DNA of 64,000 nucleotides from Ruegeria sp. ANG-S4 (GCF_000814005.1 NZ_JWLK01000001.1:558001-622000), one strand, 5' to 3'; shown: positions 36,216-46,579, counted from the stretch's first letter. A program made the numbers and translations. Notes: a model not told the origin generated them from the letters alone.

Positions 36216-38984
36216 ATGACTGAACAACTGAAGATGGATGGCGGCAAGAACGGCGGGCCTGTCGAATGCCTGGGCATGACGTTCCCGAGCGATGACGCGC
36301 GCCGGGATCACTTCTCGGGGCTGCTTGAGGAAAGGCTGAAAGATCCGGACTTTCGGAACCAGGAAGGGTTTCCGCAAGGAGCGGACGACGCGATCCTTGC
36401 CATGTCGGATCCGCCCTACTACACGGCGTGCCCCAACCCCTGGCTCGCGGATTTTGTTGAGCATTACGGATCGCCCTATGATCCGACGCGATCGTATGCT
36501 CGTGAGCCGATGGCCATCGACGTGTCCGTTGGCAAGACCGACGCGTTGTATAAGGCTCATGGGTATCACACCAAGGTTCCTCATCTCGCCATCGTGCCCT
36601 CGATCCTCCACTTCACGGATCCGGACGACATCGTGCTCGACGGCTTTGCTGGGTCTGGGATGACCGGTGTTGCGGCCCAATGGTGTGGAACTGCGCCCGC
36701 CGCCTACCGACATCAATTGGAAATGGAGTGGAAAAAGGCGGGCATGGAGGCCCCCAAGTGGGGAGCGCGGCGCGCGGTGCTTAACGATCTATCCCCGGCG
36801 GCCACGTTTATCGGAGCCAATTACAATCTGCCTTTCGACGTCGACGCCTTTGCGAAAGCGGGTAAGCAGCTGCTTAACGAAGTCGAGAAAGAAATCGGCT
36901 GGATGTACAAAACACTGCATTCTGATGGCAAGACAGAAGCGCGGATTCAGTACACTGTCTGGAGCGATACGTTTAGCTGTCATTCTTGCTCAGGTGAAAT
37001 CGTATTCACTGAGGCGGCTCTGGATATGGAAACCAAAAAGGTCTCCAAAACGCTGGTTTGCCCGCATTGTGGGGCAGAGGCTGCAAAAGAAAAAATGGAT
37101 CTAGTCTTTGAGAACTTCATTGATCCAGCAACCAACACTATGACACAGCGCCCAAAACGGGTGCCGTCCCTCCTTGTCTATAAAATTGGTAAGGAAACTT
37201 TCGAGAAGACACCGGATCAACAAGACATTGAGCGCTTGTCCAAAATCGCAGAACTCGATTTGCCTAGTGCGCTACCGACTACCACGCTTCCAGACTGTCA
37301 AATGACACGGGTGGGTAGAATGCGCACCACGCAAACCGAAGCAATTCATCACATGTACTTGCCGCGTGCTGCTCATGGAATGAGCCTCCTCTGGCAAAGA
37401 GCTCAGAGTCACCCTGATCCAAAAACTCGCTCATTCTTAGTTTACATGGTGGAACAAGCGATTTGGGGAATGTCTATTTTGGCGAGGTATACGCCAACGC
37501 ACTTTTCGCAGGTCAACCAGTATCTCAGCGGTGTTTTTTATGTTGCGTCTCAGATTTCAGAGTGCAGCCCTTGGTACATCTTGGATGGAAAGCTCAAGAG
37601 ATTGGTCTCTGCCTTCGGGAAGTATCAAGCTAAGAAGAATGTAACCGCGGTTAATACAGGGTCAGCGACCGCGCTACCACTTCCCGACAACAGTATCGAT
37701 TATGTGTTTACTGATCCGCCTTTTGGAGAGAACATTTACTACTCAGATCTGAATTTCTTAGTCGAGTCATGGCACGGCGTCACAACAGACCCAACTCCTG
37801 AAGCGATTGTGGATCGGGTAAGGCAAAAAGCTGTGCCAGAGTACCAACATTTGATGACACAGTCTTTCCGAGAGTATTTTCGGGTTCTTAAGCCAGGCCG
37901 CTGGATGACAGTCGTCTTTTCTAACAGTCGTGCCGCTGTTTGGAATTCGATCCAGGTTGGTCTTCAACAAGCAGGGTTCGTCGTAGCTGAAGTAAATGCA
38001 CTAGATAAAAAGCAAGGCAGTTTTCAACAACTGGTCTCGCCAAATGCTGTAAAGCAAGATCTCGTCATTTCGGCCTACAAGCCCAATGGCGGCCTTGAAA
38101 CGCGTCTGGCTGAACGTGGTGCTGCGCCTGAGTCTGCTTGGGACTTTGTCGAAACCCATTTGCGCCAGTTACCGGTTTCGAAGGTAAAAAGCGGGGTCAT
38201 TGAAATCGTTGTGGAACGTGATCCGCGCCGCATCTACGACCGGATGGTTGCGTGGTTCATCCGCCATGACTACCCGGTCCCGCTCTCAACCGAAGAGTTC
38301 CTCGACGGGCTGCGCAGCCGCTACCCCGAGCGCGACGGGATGGTCTTTTTGCCCGAACAGGTGACCGACTATGACAAGAAGCGCGCAAAGGTGGAGCAAG
38401 CACCGCAGATCGAGCTTTTTGTCTCTGACGAGCGCTCAGCCATCGATTGGCTGACCGACCATTTGCGCAAGCGCCCCTCGACCTACCAGGATATCCACCC
38501 GGATTTCACGGTGCAGATTGGTGCGGGTTGGCGGAAGCACGAAGAGAAGCCAGAGCTGTCGGCGCTGCTGGAGGACAACTTCCTGCGCTATGATGGGAAC
38601 GGCGACGTACCCAGCCAGATCCACAGCTACCTGTCGACCAACTTTAGGGATCTCCGCGGTCTTGAGAAGGAAGAAACGCTCCTGCAAGCAAAAGCAAAGG
38701 GCCGCTGGTATGTGCCCGATCCGAACAAGGCGAAGGATCTGGAACAGAAGCGTGAACGGGCGCTATTGAAAGAGTTCGAAGACTACAAGACTGCGACCAA
38801 GCGCCAGCTCAAGGAGTCGCGCCTCGAGGTATTGCGCGCCGGGTTCAAGGCAGCGTGGGCCGCGAAAGATTACCAAACGATCATCGGCATTGCGGACAAG
38901 CTGCCAAGTGAAACGCTGCAAGAGGATGAAAAGCTGCTGCTCTGGTACGACCAGGCGCTGACTCGTATGGAGGCTGATGCGTGA
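36216..38984 (+). CDS. pglX: BREX type 3 adenine-specific DNA methyltransferase PglXI
   Basis: 922 residues from the ATG at 36216; the longer open frame upstream overlaps brxC and is not real. The S-adenosylmethionine site is DGFAGSG (142-148). Two DPP(Y/F) motifs occur: SDPPYY (D65) and TDPPFG (D500), the second in the catalytic place. A CHSC...CPHC zinc-ribbon-like insert sits near 250-290. The enzyme marks host DNA at the BREX site so phage DNA is told apart. About 36900-38130 is visibly poorer in GC than both ends of the gene. It ends overlapping brxHII (GTGA). Confidence 0.9.
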   Translation: MTEQLKMDGGKNGGPVECLGMTFPSDDARRDHFSGLLEERLKDPDFRNQEGFPQGADDAILAMSDPPYYTACPNPWLADFVEHYGSPYDPTRSYAREPMAIDVSVGKTDALYKAHGYHTKVPHLAIVPSILHFTDPDDIVLDGFAGSGMTGVAAQWCGTAPAAYRHQLEMEWKKAGMEAPKWGARRAVLNDLSPAATFIGANYNLPFDVDAFAKAGKQLLNEVEKEIGWMYKTLHSDGKTEARIQYTVWSDTFSCHSCSGEIVFTEAALDMETKKVSKTLVCPHCGAEAAKEKMDLVFENFIDPATNTMTQRPKRVPSLLVYKIGKETFEKTPDQQDIERLSKIAELDLPSALPTTTLPDCQMTRVGRMRTTQTEAIHHMYLPRAAHGMSLLWQRAQSHPDPKTRSFLVYMVEQAIWGMSILARYTPTHFSQVNQYLSGVFYVASQISECSPWYILDGKLKRLVSAFGKYQAKKNVTAVNTGSATALPLPDNSIDYVFTDPPFGENIYYSDLNFLVESWHGVTTDPTPEAIVDRVRQKAVPEYQHLMTQSFREYFRVLKPGRWMTVVFSNSRAAVWNSIQVGLQQAGFVVAEVNALDKKQGSFQQLVSPNAVKQDLVISAYKPNGGLETRLAERGAAPESAWDFVETHLRQLPVSKVKSGVIEIVVERDPRRIYDRMVAWFIRHDYPVPLSTEEFLDGLRSRYPERDGMVFLPEQVTDYDKKRAKVEQAPQIELFVSDERSAIDWLTDHLRKRPSTYQDIHPDFTVQIGAGWRKHEEKPELSALLEDNFLRYDGNGDVPSQIHSYLSTNFRDLRGLEKEETLLQAKAKGRWYVPDPNKAKDLEQKRERALLKEFEDYKTATKRQLKESRLEVLRAGFKAAWAAKDYQTIIGIADKLPSETLQEDEKLLLWYDQALTRMEADA

Positions 38985-41794
38985 CGCATGCCTCCCAAGA
39001 CTTTGGCATTGGCGCGTGGTGCTGGCATGAACGACATGCCGCACCCTGCCGCGTCGTGGACCGGGAGGAGATGTGGGGCGAAACCTCATACCGTGTCTGG
39101 CTCCCGGGCAAGGATGCTGTTGTCCGTGCCAGGTCTCGGGAGATAGGGCCACTCGACGCTGTCCGGCCGTCAGTCGAACAGATCCTGCACACGGCCGCCG
39201 CGGCAAAGCTCCAGGACGCGCTGGAAGACAATCTGCTTCTCGCGCCAATCCAGTCGAGCGTCGTTCCTTTGCCGCATCAGCTCTATGCCCTGAACCGCGC
39301 CATGAGCCGGGATCGGATCCGTTATCTGCTTGCGGATGAGGTGGGGCTCGGCAAGACCATCGAAGCCGGTCTGATCCTCCGGGAGTTGAAGCTTCGCGGC
39401 ATGGCCAAGCGGATCCTTGTCGTCGCGCCCAAGGGTCTGGTGCGGCAATGGCAGGCCGAGATGCGCCTGCATTTTGGTGAGAACTTCCAGTTCATCGAGC
39501 CGTCAGAGCTCTCCGCTTACCGGCAGTTTCGGGATGACGAGGAGAACCTCTGGCGGCTGCACGATCAGGCTATATGTTCGCTGGATTCGGTGAAGCCACT
39601 CGAAGGGCGGCGCGGATGGAGCGCGGAGCAACTCAGCACCTACAATCGTGAACGGTTCGAAGACCTGATTTCGGCCAACTGGGACCTTGTGATCATCGAC
39701 GAAGCTCACCGAATGGGAGGCAGCACGGATCAGGTTGCACGGTACAAGTTGGGCGCGGCACTTGCCGAGGCCGCCCCGTACCTTCTCCTTCTGTCGGCAA
39801 CGCCCCACCAAGGCAAAACGGATCAATTCCACCGTCTGATGCAGCTGCTGGATCGAGACTCTTTCCCCGATGAGAACAGCGTCTCGAGCGACGGCGTGCG
39901 CCCGTTCGTTGTGCGGACAGAGAAGAGGCTCGCGATCGATGCTGAAGGCAAGCCTCTGTTCAAGCCTCGAATGACCCGCATTCAGGCTGTCGCCTGGCTT
40001 GACCGACACAAAGCACAGCAAGGGTTGTACGAAGCGATCACTGAGTATGTTCGCCACGGCTATAACCAAGCCATGGCATCGAAGCAGCGGCACATCGGCT
40101 TCTTTATGATCCTCATGCAGCGTTTGGTGACGTCCAGCACCGCAGCCATCCGCGCAACCTTGGAAAAGCGCCTCCTCGCCCTGGACGACGACCAGCGACA
40201 GCTTCAGCTCTTTTCCACCGAAGGTGTCGGAGACTGGCATGAGCTAACGGGTGATGACCAGATCGATATCGCCGTGGCCTTCGATGCCTTGGATGACGAG
40301 CGAAAAGACGTTGAGGCATTGTTGTTCCTCGCTCGTGAGACAGAGGCGAAAGGAACAGACGCAAAAGCCGAGGCACTCCTTGAGCAGATCTACAAGATTC
40401 AGCAGGAGGAAAACGATCCTGAATTTAAGGTCCTGGTTTTCACCGAGTTTGTTCCGACCCAGGCCATGCTCGCGGAATTTCTCGAAAGCAGGGGGTTCTC
40501 GGTTGCAACGCTCAATGGGGGCATGGACCTTGAGGCGCGTGGCCGCGCGCAGCGGGCATTCTCCAAGGATGTGCGTATCCTGATCTCGACGGACGCTGGC
40601 GGCGAGGGCCTCAATCTTCAATTCTGCCATGTCATCATCAACTTCGACATGCCATGGAACCCGATGAGGGTCGAGCAGCGTATTGGGCGCGTGGATCGCA
40701 TAGGGCAACCGCATATTGTGCGAGCCATCAATTTCGTACTCGAAGACACCGTCGAGCATCGGGTTCGCGAAGTTCTTGAAACAAAGCTCGCTGTGATCGC
40801 AGAGGAGTTCGGCGTGGATAAAGTTGCCGATGTGATGGATTCGGTGGAGGCGGAGCCTCTGTTCGACGAGCTTTTTGTCCATGGGATCCAAGACCCGGCG
40901 TCGATCGAAACAGAATGCGATGCCGTTCTTACGCAGCTTCGATCCTCGTTGGCAGAGAACCGGAAGAATAGTGATCTGCTCGCCGACGGCCATGAACTAG
41001 AAGCCGCTGATGCGCGCAAGTGGCGAGACCATCCGGCACAGTTTTGGCTGGAGCGGGCAATCACAACTGGCCTCCCTGCGCGCGGGGGTGAAGCCAAGAA
41101 GGAAGGCGATACCTGGCGGATACGGTGGGACGATGACACAGAGTCATCTTCGGTGTGTTTTGATGCGCGCACCGCGGGAGATCGGCCCGAAGTTGAGTGG
41201 GTCACGCTGGAAGATCCAAGAGCGCAGGCTTTGATTACCGATCTTCCGCGTTGCATCGCTGGTCAACCCGTCCCCGCCGTCCGCATAACAGGCCTGCCTG
41301 ATAGTGTGAAAGGCGTTTGGTCACTTTGGGAAGTCAGTCTGGCAGCTGACGATTTCAGCCGCCGCCGCTTCCTATCCGTTTTCGTCAATGATGAAGGGCG
41401 CGCCTTCCAACCGACGGCAAAACGCATTTGGGACGTGCTTCTGACGGAGCAGATCGAGTCGATTGGTGCGCCTCAGATCGAGGCGCCGCGCGACTGGTTC
41501 GAGAGATCAAAAGGGGCTGCGGTCACGCAAGGAGAGCGGGTGTTCTCTGATCTTGTGACAGAGCACAAGGCTCGGATCAAGGAAGAACGAGAACGCGCAC
41601 TCTACGCTTTCGAAGCTCGACACCAGGCGATTGGCAGAGTGGGGCTTCAGACTGTTCGTGATTATCGACGGAAGCGGCTGCAGAAAGAACATGAAGCTTG
41701 TATGGCGCAGCTCGATGCCGCGGCATCTTACTCGCCCGATCTCAATGCCCTCCTCGTGTTGCGAATTGGCGAAACGGTGGCTGGTGCACAATGA
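38981..41794 (+). CDS. brxHII: BREX type 3 SNF2-family helicase BrxHII
   Basis: 937 residues, starting at a GTG that overlaps the pglX stop. Superfamily 2 motifs are clear: DEVGLGKTIEAG (K125), DEAH (240-243), LLSATPHQGK, and QRIGRVDRIGQ as motif VI. The C-terminal half has a long coiled coil. It is the helicase/translocase that defines type 3 BREX. Stop overlaps pglZ (ATGA). Confidence 0.92.
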   Translation: MTHASQDFGIGAWCWHERHAAPCRVVDREEMWGETSYRVWLPGKDAVVRARSREIGPLDAVRPSVEQILHTAAAAKLQDALEDNLLLAPIQSSVVPLPHQLYALNRAMSRDRIRYLLADEVGLGKTIEAGLILRELKLRGMAKRILVVAPKGLVRQWQAEMRLHFGENFQFIEPSELSAYRQFRDDEENLWRLHDQAICSLDSVKPLEGRRGWSAEQLSTYNRERFEDLISANWDLVIIDEAHRMGGSTDQVARYKLGAALAEAAPYLLLLSATPHQGKTDQFHRLMQLLDRDSFPDENSVSSDGVRPFVVRTEKRLAIDAEGKPLFKPRMTRIQAVAWLDRHKAQQGLYEAITEYVRHGYNQAMASKQRHIGFFMILMQRLVTSSTAAIRATLEKRLLALDDDQRQLQLFSTEGVGDWHELTGDDQIDIAVAFDALDDERKDVEALLFLARETEAKGTDAKAEALLEQIYKIQQEENDPEFKVLVFTEFVPTQAMLAEFLESRGFSVATLNGGMDLEARGRAQRAFSKDVRILISTDAGGEGLNLQFCHVIINFDMPWNPMRVEQRIGRVDRIGQPHIVRAINFVLEDTVEHRVREVLETKLAVIAEEFGVDKVADVMDSVEAEPLFDELFVHGIQDPASIETECDAVLTQLRSSLAENRKNSDLLADGHELEAADARKWRDHPAQFWLERAITTGLPARGGEAKKEGDTWRIRWDDDTESSSVCFDARTAGDRPEVEWVTLEDPRAQALITDLPRCIAGQPVPAVRITGLPDSVKGVWSLWEVSLAADDFSRRRFLSVFVNDEGRAFQPTAKRIWDVLLTEQIESIGAPQIEAPRDWFERSKGAAVTQGERVFSDLVTEHKARIKEERERALYAFEARHQAIGRVGLQTVRDYRRKRLQKEHEACMAQLDAAASYSPDLNALLVLRIGETVAGAQ

Positions 41795-43803
41795 GTATTT
41801 GGGCTGATCGTATCCTGCGGGAGTTTCCCGCAGATCTGTCTCGCTTCTGGATCGCCTTGGATCCGGATGGCCTGCTCTTGGATGAGACCATTCTGCTCGG
41901 GCTTCGCGAACGCGATTTTGAGGTTCTCCCGTTCGAAGACTCTGTTTCCTTTAGAACCGAGTATGAAGAGCGTTATCGATCCGCATGGGATGTGGGTGAG
42001 AAAGGTACCGCGAAGGCGCTCATCCTGCAGTGGCGGGGCGCGGACATCAACTCCATACCTTGGGACTACATCAGGTCAGCACGACAAGTCAGCCTGAGCT
42101 TGGCTGATCTTTTCCCCAATCTGAATTATGGTGTCGTCCGCAAGCTTGACGCTGAACACCACGAAGGGCTCTTTCAAGCCTATCAGAAGCACGCGACGCA
42201 GCTACTGGGAGAAGGCGCAACCAAGGATTTTGTCCTCACGCACATCTTCAGGCTTAGCCCTTATCTGCTGAATCGACCGGAGGATTTCTGGCGAGAAGCT
42301 CTGCGGCTTCACTATCGCGGGGCTGGCCTTCCCAGCCCATTTGCAGACCATGTCGCAACCGTCCTCCGGGACACATCTCTTGGAAGTCTTCCGATTAGTG
42401 AGCTGCTCGCCTCAAAACCCTTTATGCTCCGCGCCATACAGGAATCTTGGGCGCGTTTCGTGGCACAATTTGGCGTTGAACCCGATGCCCGCGACAGGGA
42501 TCAGGAGCCGGTCGAAGGCCATGCGTTTGACGTGCCCTTTGATCACCCCGACGTAAGGGTGATCATTGATACCATGTTCCTCGAGGGAGCCCTTCAGCCT
42601 ATTGAGGCAAATGTCCGTCCTGAGCACCTTCCCGATTGGATACAGGTTGGTCTGATTGATGACCCTCAGGCACTTGCGCATTTGGTGTCGGAGGGAACGA
42701 AAAGGATCGCGGCGAGTCTACCCTCGGAGGGCGCTTCGCATCGAGATTGGTTAGAGGCGGCGCGCCGCCTTGGAGAACTCATCTACCGCTTCAACGAACT
42801 GAAAGCGGCGGACGCAGATAACCTGCAGGGGCAACTTCTGATCTTGCAAAAAGAGGCCGATGCCCGCCTCAAGGATTGGGTGCTTCAGCATTTTGCAGAC
42901 TTGCCCTCCCTACCCGTCGCAAAAGCGCCAGTGATGGTACATCACGTGCCGCGCTATCTCGCGATGCGCAGGGGATTTGGCGAAGATCGAATTGCTCTTC
43001 TTGTCTTTGATGGTTTGGCATTGGACCAGTGGGCCCAGATCAGGGAGCACCTGTCGACCAAGCTTCCCGACTTATCCGCCGACGAGGGTGGCTGCTTTGC
43101 GTGGCTGCCGACTCTGACGTCAATCTCTCGCCAAGCGCTCTTTTCCGGCCTCAAGCCACGGGAGTTTCAAGGCTCAATGGATTCGACGGCGCAAGAACCG
43201 TCTCTCTGGGCGAAGTTCTGGCAAGAAAACGGCCTCCGGAAGCCCGAAGTCGTTTACCAGAAGGGCCTAAAACGTTCCGACCAATTGGCACTACTCGAGG
43301 ACGTACTTTCAAAGCCGACGACCAAGGTCGCTGGCCTTGTCGTTGATATGGTCGATGAAATTGTCCATGGAGCAATGCTTGGGAAACGCGGGATTGCTGG
43401 CCAAATTCGCGAGTGGTGCGATACCGGCTTCATTGAAAAACTGTTTCTAATGCTCAGCAGGCACGGTTACCATATCTACCTGACTGCTGATCATGGAAAT
43501 GTTGATGCTTTGGGCATTGGACGGCTTAGCCAGGGTGTTGTATCCGAGATGAAGGGAGAGCGTGTTAAAGCATATCGCAGCGAGGACCTCGCGGCGTCTG
43601 TTCCACAAGAGATCGATACGTTTCGATTCAGCGGTCCAGGACTCCCGCCCGACTTTTTGCCCGTTTACGCGAATGAACGCGGCGCATTTGTGCCCAAAGG
43701 AAACATGGTTGTCGCTCATGGAGGGATGGCGTTAGAGGAACTGATTGTGCCGTTTGTGAAAATAAATATGAAGAAAGACGAACATGCGACCAACAGCGCC
43801 TAA
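41791..43803 (+). CDS. pglZ: BREX alkaline-phosphatase-superfamily protein PglZ
   Basis: 670 residues from the ATG at 41791. The PglZ domain shows the metal-binding segments LLVFDGLALDQW and LTADHGNVDALG. PglZ is one of the two genes common to all BREX types and is needed for defence and for host methylation. It overlaps brxHII by four bases and brxA by 20 bases. Confidence 0.92.
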   Translation: MSIWADRILREFPADLSRFWIALDPDGLLLDETILLGLRERDFEVLPFEDSVSFRTEYEERYRSAWDVGEKGTAKALILQWRGADINSIPWDYIRSARQVSLSLADLFPNLNYGVVRKLDAEHHEGLFQAYQKHATQLLGEGATKDFVLTHIFRLSPYLLNRPEDFWREALRLHYRGAGLPSPFADHVATVLRDTSLGSLPISELLASKPFMLRAIQESWARFVAQFGVEPDARDRDQEPVEGHAFDVPFDHPDVRVIIDTMFLEGALQPIEANVRPEHLPDWIQVGLIDDPQALAHLVSEGTKRIAASLPSEGASHRDWLEAARRLGELIYRFNELKAADADNLQGQLLILQKEADARLKDWVLQHFADLPSLPVAKAPVMVHHVPRYLAMRRGFGEDRIALLVFDGLALDQWAQIREHLSTKLPDLSADEGGCFAWLPTLTSISRQALFSGLKPREFQGSMDSTAQEPSLWAKFWQENGLRKPEVVYQKGLKRSDQLALLEDVLSKPTTKVAGLVVDMVDEIVHGAMLGKRGIAGQIREWCDTGFIEKLFLMLSRHGYHIYLTADHGNVDALGIGRLSQGVVSEMKGERVKAYRSEDLAASVPQEIDTFRFSGPGLPPDFLPVYANERGAFVPKGNMVVAHGGMALEELIVPFVKINMKKDEHATNSA

Positions 43804-44500
43804 GATAGGATTTGACCGTTTCATTCGCCTTGAATGGGCAAAAAAAGCGCTGGAAGTCAGAACTGGTCTCGCTGAGCTCGACGATCTTGATGTTCTCCTG
43901 GATGAGGCTCACTCAGGACCTTCCGCCAAGAAAAAGACCAGAACCGTACTGAACCGCCTCTGGTTGGAGCCGCGCAAGGATCTGGAGCCTTTAGCTGAAC
44001 ACGCAGTGGAGCTTTTCCAATCCATGCCATCAGTGTCACCGGCCACTCTCACGTGGGGTATGGCTATTGTGACATACCCTTTCTTTGCCAAAGTGGCTGA
44101 AATCGTTGGCCGATTGACCTCGCTCCAAGGCGACTGCACTACCGCCGAGGTACATCGCCGGATGGCAGAAATCTACGGCGAACGCGAAGGGACGAGAAGG
44201 ATGACCAACATGGTCCTTCAATCCATGTCCGACTGGGCAATGCTCGATCGTAGTAGCAACGGGAAGATTCTCACGCGAAAGAATGCCATATTAATAGATG
44301 GGCCAGATTTGGTTCGCTGGATGATAAGGGTTATTTTAGAGGCTGCAGGACGGCCGATTAAACTTGGATCGCTGGAAGCAAGGCCAGAAATTTTTCCTTT
44401 TGAGCTTGGTGAAAACCTCGGGTTCGTCGTATCATCTTCGACTTATCTGGAATTGGCCACCGATAGCGCTGGTAACCAGATTGTATCATCAAAAGTCTAG
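43784..44500 (+). CDS. brxA: BREX protein BrxA (DUF1819)
   Basis: 238 residues. The size, the composition and the place right after pglZ fit BrxA, a small DNA-binding helical protein of BREX systems. Segments such as TWGMAIVTYPFFA and VHRRMAEIYGEREGTRRM match the family's look. In type 3 systems it closes the operon, as here. Confidence 0.85.
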   Translation: MRPTAPKIGFDRFIRLEWAKKALEVRTGLAELDDLDVLLDEAHSGPSAKKKTRTVLNRLWLEPRKDLEPLAEHAVELFQSMPSVSPATLTWGMAIVTYPFFAKVAEIVGRLTSLQGDCTTAEVHRRMAEIYGEREGTRRMTNMVLQSMSDWAMLDRSSNGKILTRKNAILIDGPDLVRWMIRVILEAAGRPIKLGSLEARPEIFPFELGENLGFVVSSSTYLELATDSAGNQIVSSKV

Positions 44501-44757
44501 CTCAACTGTTTCAATGAATTTCAACTTTACACCCCCTTTTGCAAAGATAAGTTTTCTTTGAGAGCTGAGTTAAAAGGTCCGATGTAGCTAACCAAGCCGC
44601 ATAATCTTTAAGTAACGATGCCGCCATATTCACTGTGTCCCTTGTATTGGAGGCATCCGGCAATCCACACTCTTTTCCAAACCTGCATCAGAATACGGAA
44701 ACGCAGCACATGAAACCAATCGATTGACGGAAAGAGTGTTGTCCATACTATTATACA

Positions 44758-45117
44758 TTAGTCAGGCGTTTTTAGAGCATTTTTTCCCTTTGGCCCAGTA
44801 CTGAGACCACCATGAAGCCTGCATCGCCGTTTTCCGGGTACTACACGGGCATGACACTGGCCTCCAGCTCGAGTCTTTGCGCCGCATTGTGGGCGCTCTG
44901 ACTTAGGCAGTTGTTCCCCGTCATCATTCAAACCCAATTCAGCCATCCGCTTGCAGTTCACTCCGGAGCACTGAGAGCAGTCCCTCTGGAAGTTCTGATG
45001 TTTGTGGGACTCTGCGGGGCAAGGCCGCCAGCGTGACAGACGCGACTGCCAATCTATGGGGTTGCCTTTAAAGCGTGCACGTATTTTCCGCTCAAAATTT
45101 GTCGGGCGCCCCATCAT
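44758..45117 (-). CDS. HGGxSTG-motif protein of mobile elements
   Basis: 119 residues (ATG at 45117 or 45114). The C-terminal half has the known short motif set CGAKTRAGGQC, RRCRLHGG and STGPKG, typical of small proteins on phages and integrated elements. Two earlier CxxC-like pairs (CSQCSGVNC) suggest zinc binding. Function unknown. Confidence 0.65.
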   Translation of the reverse strand: MMGRPTNFERKIRARFKGNPIDWQSRLSRWRPCPAESHKHQNFQRDCSQCSGVNCKRMAELGLNDDGEQLPKSERPQCGAKTRAGGQCHARVVPGKRRCRLHGGLSTGPKGKNALKTPD

Positions 45118-45242
45118 GAAACCTCAACATTTGTTAACATAGTCTGCAAACCCCATGACGAAGGTAGTACTAAGGGATTTCTGAGATCTTGTTATCGCCC
45201 GCCCCCCTTTCACGGTTCCTGTGGTGGCAATAACTATTGCTT

Positions 45243-45742
45243 TTACTTGCAAAATCCCCTGGCTTGCCGTGGGAAGGTTTCGTCCACGAGTTTTTGAATA
45301 GCCGCTCTTTCCTCTTCTGTTGGTGATCTTCGAACAGGAGCGGGATCCGGCTGCTGTCGCGAAAGCTCCTGCAGCATAAGCAAACGCGGCGAAATTTTGA
45401 TTTTGCAAACTTGTTCAAGTTCATCCCAAGCTGGAAACCATTTCCAAGTTTTTGTCACTAGAGCGTAGCGGACAATGTCCGCGGGAAACTCCAAAAGGCG
45501 TCTCGTGTAAGCCGAAACCATGAGCTCAGCTTCAAAACCGTTGCGCCCTGCTCCAGCCGTTATCACTGACAATTCCGCAATCCATTCCTCGATTTGTCCC
45601 CGGCAAGCCGGCGTTAAGAACTTCAAAAGATCTTGCCTTGCTTTAGCGCGCTGTTCATTTGTACCAACAGCCGTGCAGGAGGTTGCCACTGAGAATGAGC
45701 CCAGGCTTTCGCCATTTTGGCCTCTGGGGTAACGGCCTTCAT
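45243..45742 (-). CDS. Hypothetical mobile-element protein, 5' end unresolved
   Basis: The C-terminal 140 residues look coding (LLEFPADIVRYAL; KWFPAWDELEQVCK) and recall small phage replication-accessory proteins. The same frame stays open up to 45947, but that part lies inside the next gene and is probably not used. An ATG at 45742 overlaps the previous stop (ATGA) yet is in another frame and ends after 39 codons. A GTG at 45689 is in frame. Either it starts near 45689 or a frameshift separates a coupled start from the body. Not recognised further. Confidence 0.5.
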
Positions 45743-46479
45743 ATACTACGTTCAGCTCGACGCCGCGCGACAACGCTCGCGACACCGCTGCCGTGTCGAC
45801 GTCGTGAGGTGTCTGGCGTGAAAGCCATGCGCTGACTTCCAAATTTTCTTGAATTGCTAAGCCATGTTCTCCAGCCAGCATCCCAGTCTTTGAACTTGGT
45901 TCCCTTTGCGAGGTGGTAATCACGGAAACGATCGGCTTCATACTCAATCTCCTTCTCAGTGAAACTGCGATCTACTGCGTCTTGAACGTTTTTCTTAGAG
46001 GGCACCCAACTATCCGGCAGTGAGGTAGCCCGTGTCGTTTTTTGTTCTCGGGGGACTAAAGGGGGTTCTTCTGACGGTTCACTTAAGTTTCTAGGGATAT
46101 TTGGGTGTACCTCCTGCACTTCTAGACCGGCATCTCTTGCACGTGTCAGATGTCCTTTTTGCATTCGTGCAGCTAGTGCACGGGTTGGCTCCAAGGTGGA
46201 GATCGCCCTAAGATTCAGTCGATACTCGATTGTGAAACCGTTGGCGCAAGGTCGCTTGCCAACGTGTGTGATAAGTCCAGCGCCAACTAAATCCTCGATG
46301 CACTTTTGAACTGTTCGCTTTCCCATTTCCAGATCTGCGGCGATAGTAGTTTTGCTTGCCCAAACACCCGAGCCGTCATCGCTCGCGCAACCCGCCATGT
46401 AGAGCAACACTGCTTTTCGTGTGGGCGAGCCAACTTTCTTTTTTAGAACTGCTCCTGTTGCCACGTAGCTCATGTGCAT
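45739..46479 (-). CDS. Winged-helix replication-initiator-like protein
   Basis: 246 residues (ATG at 46479 with GAGG, or 46473). The N terminus is a winged helix (KAVLLYMAGCAS..; SKTTIAADLEMGKRTVQKCIEDL). The C-terminal piece FRDYHLAKGTKFKDWDAGWRTWL is common in phage and island DNA-replication proteins. It lies beside ten-base repeats at 46985 that could be its binding sites. Replication or copy control of the excised island is a guess. Confidence 0.7.
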   Translation of the reverse strand: MHMSYVATGAVLKKKVGSPTRKAVLLYMAGCASDDGSGVWASKTTIAADLEMGKRTVQKCIEDLVGAGLITHVGKRPCANGFTIEYRLNLRAISTLEPTRALAARMQKGHLTRARDAGLEVQEVHPNIPRNLSEPSEEPPLVPREQKTTRATSLPDSWVPSKKNVQDAVDRSFTEKEIEYEADRFRDYHLAKGTKFKDWDAGWRTWLSNSRKFGSQRMAFTPDTSRRRHGSGVASVVARRRAERSI

Positions 46480-46579
46480 CCGCCTCGAAGGTTGAAACTT
46501 GACGGATTTCCAGCCAGCGGGTAGCTAAAATTTAGACACAACGGCCGACTGCGAAATAGTGCATCTTTTACCCACTTGG

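Noticed and set aside
45124..45424. Two short minus-strand frames after the island's unresolved gene
   Set aside because: They overlap a better coding frame and show no protein-like pattern.
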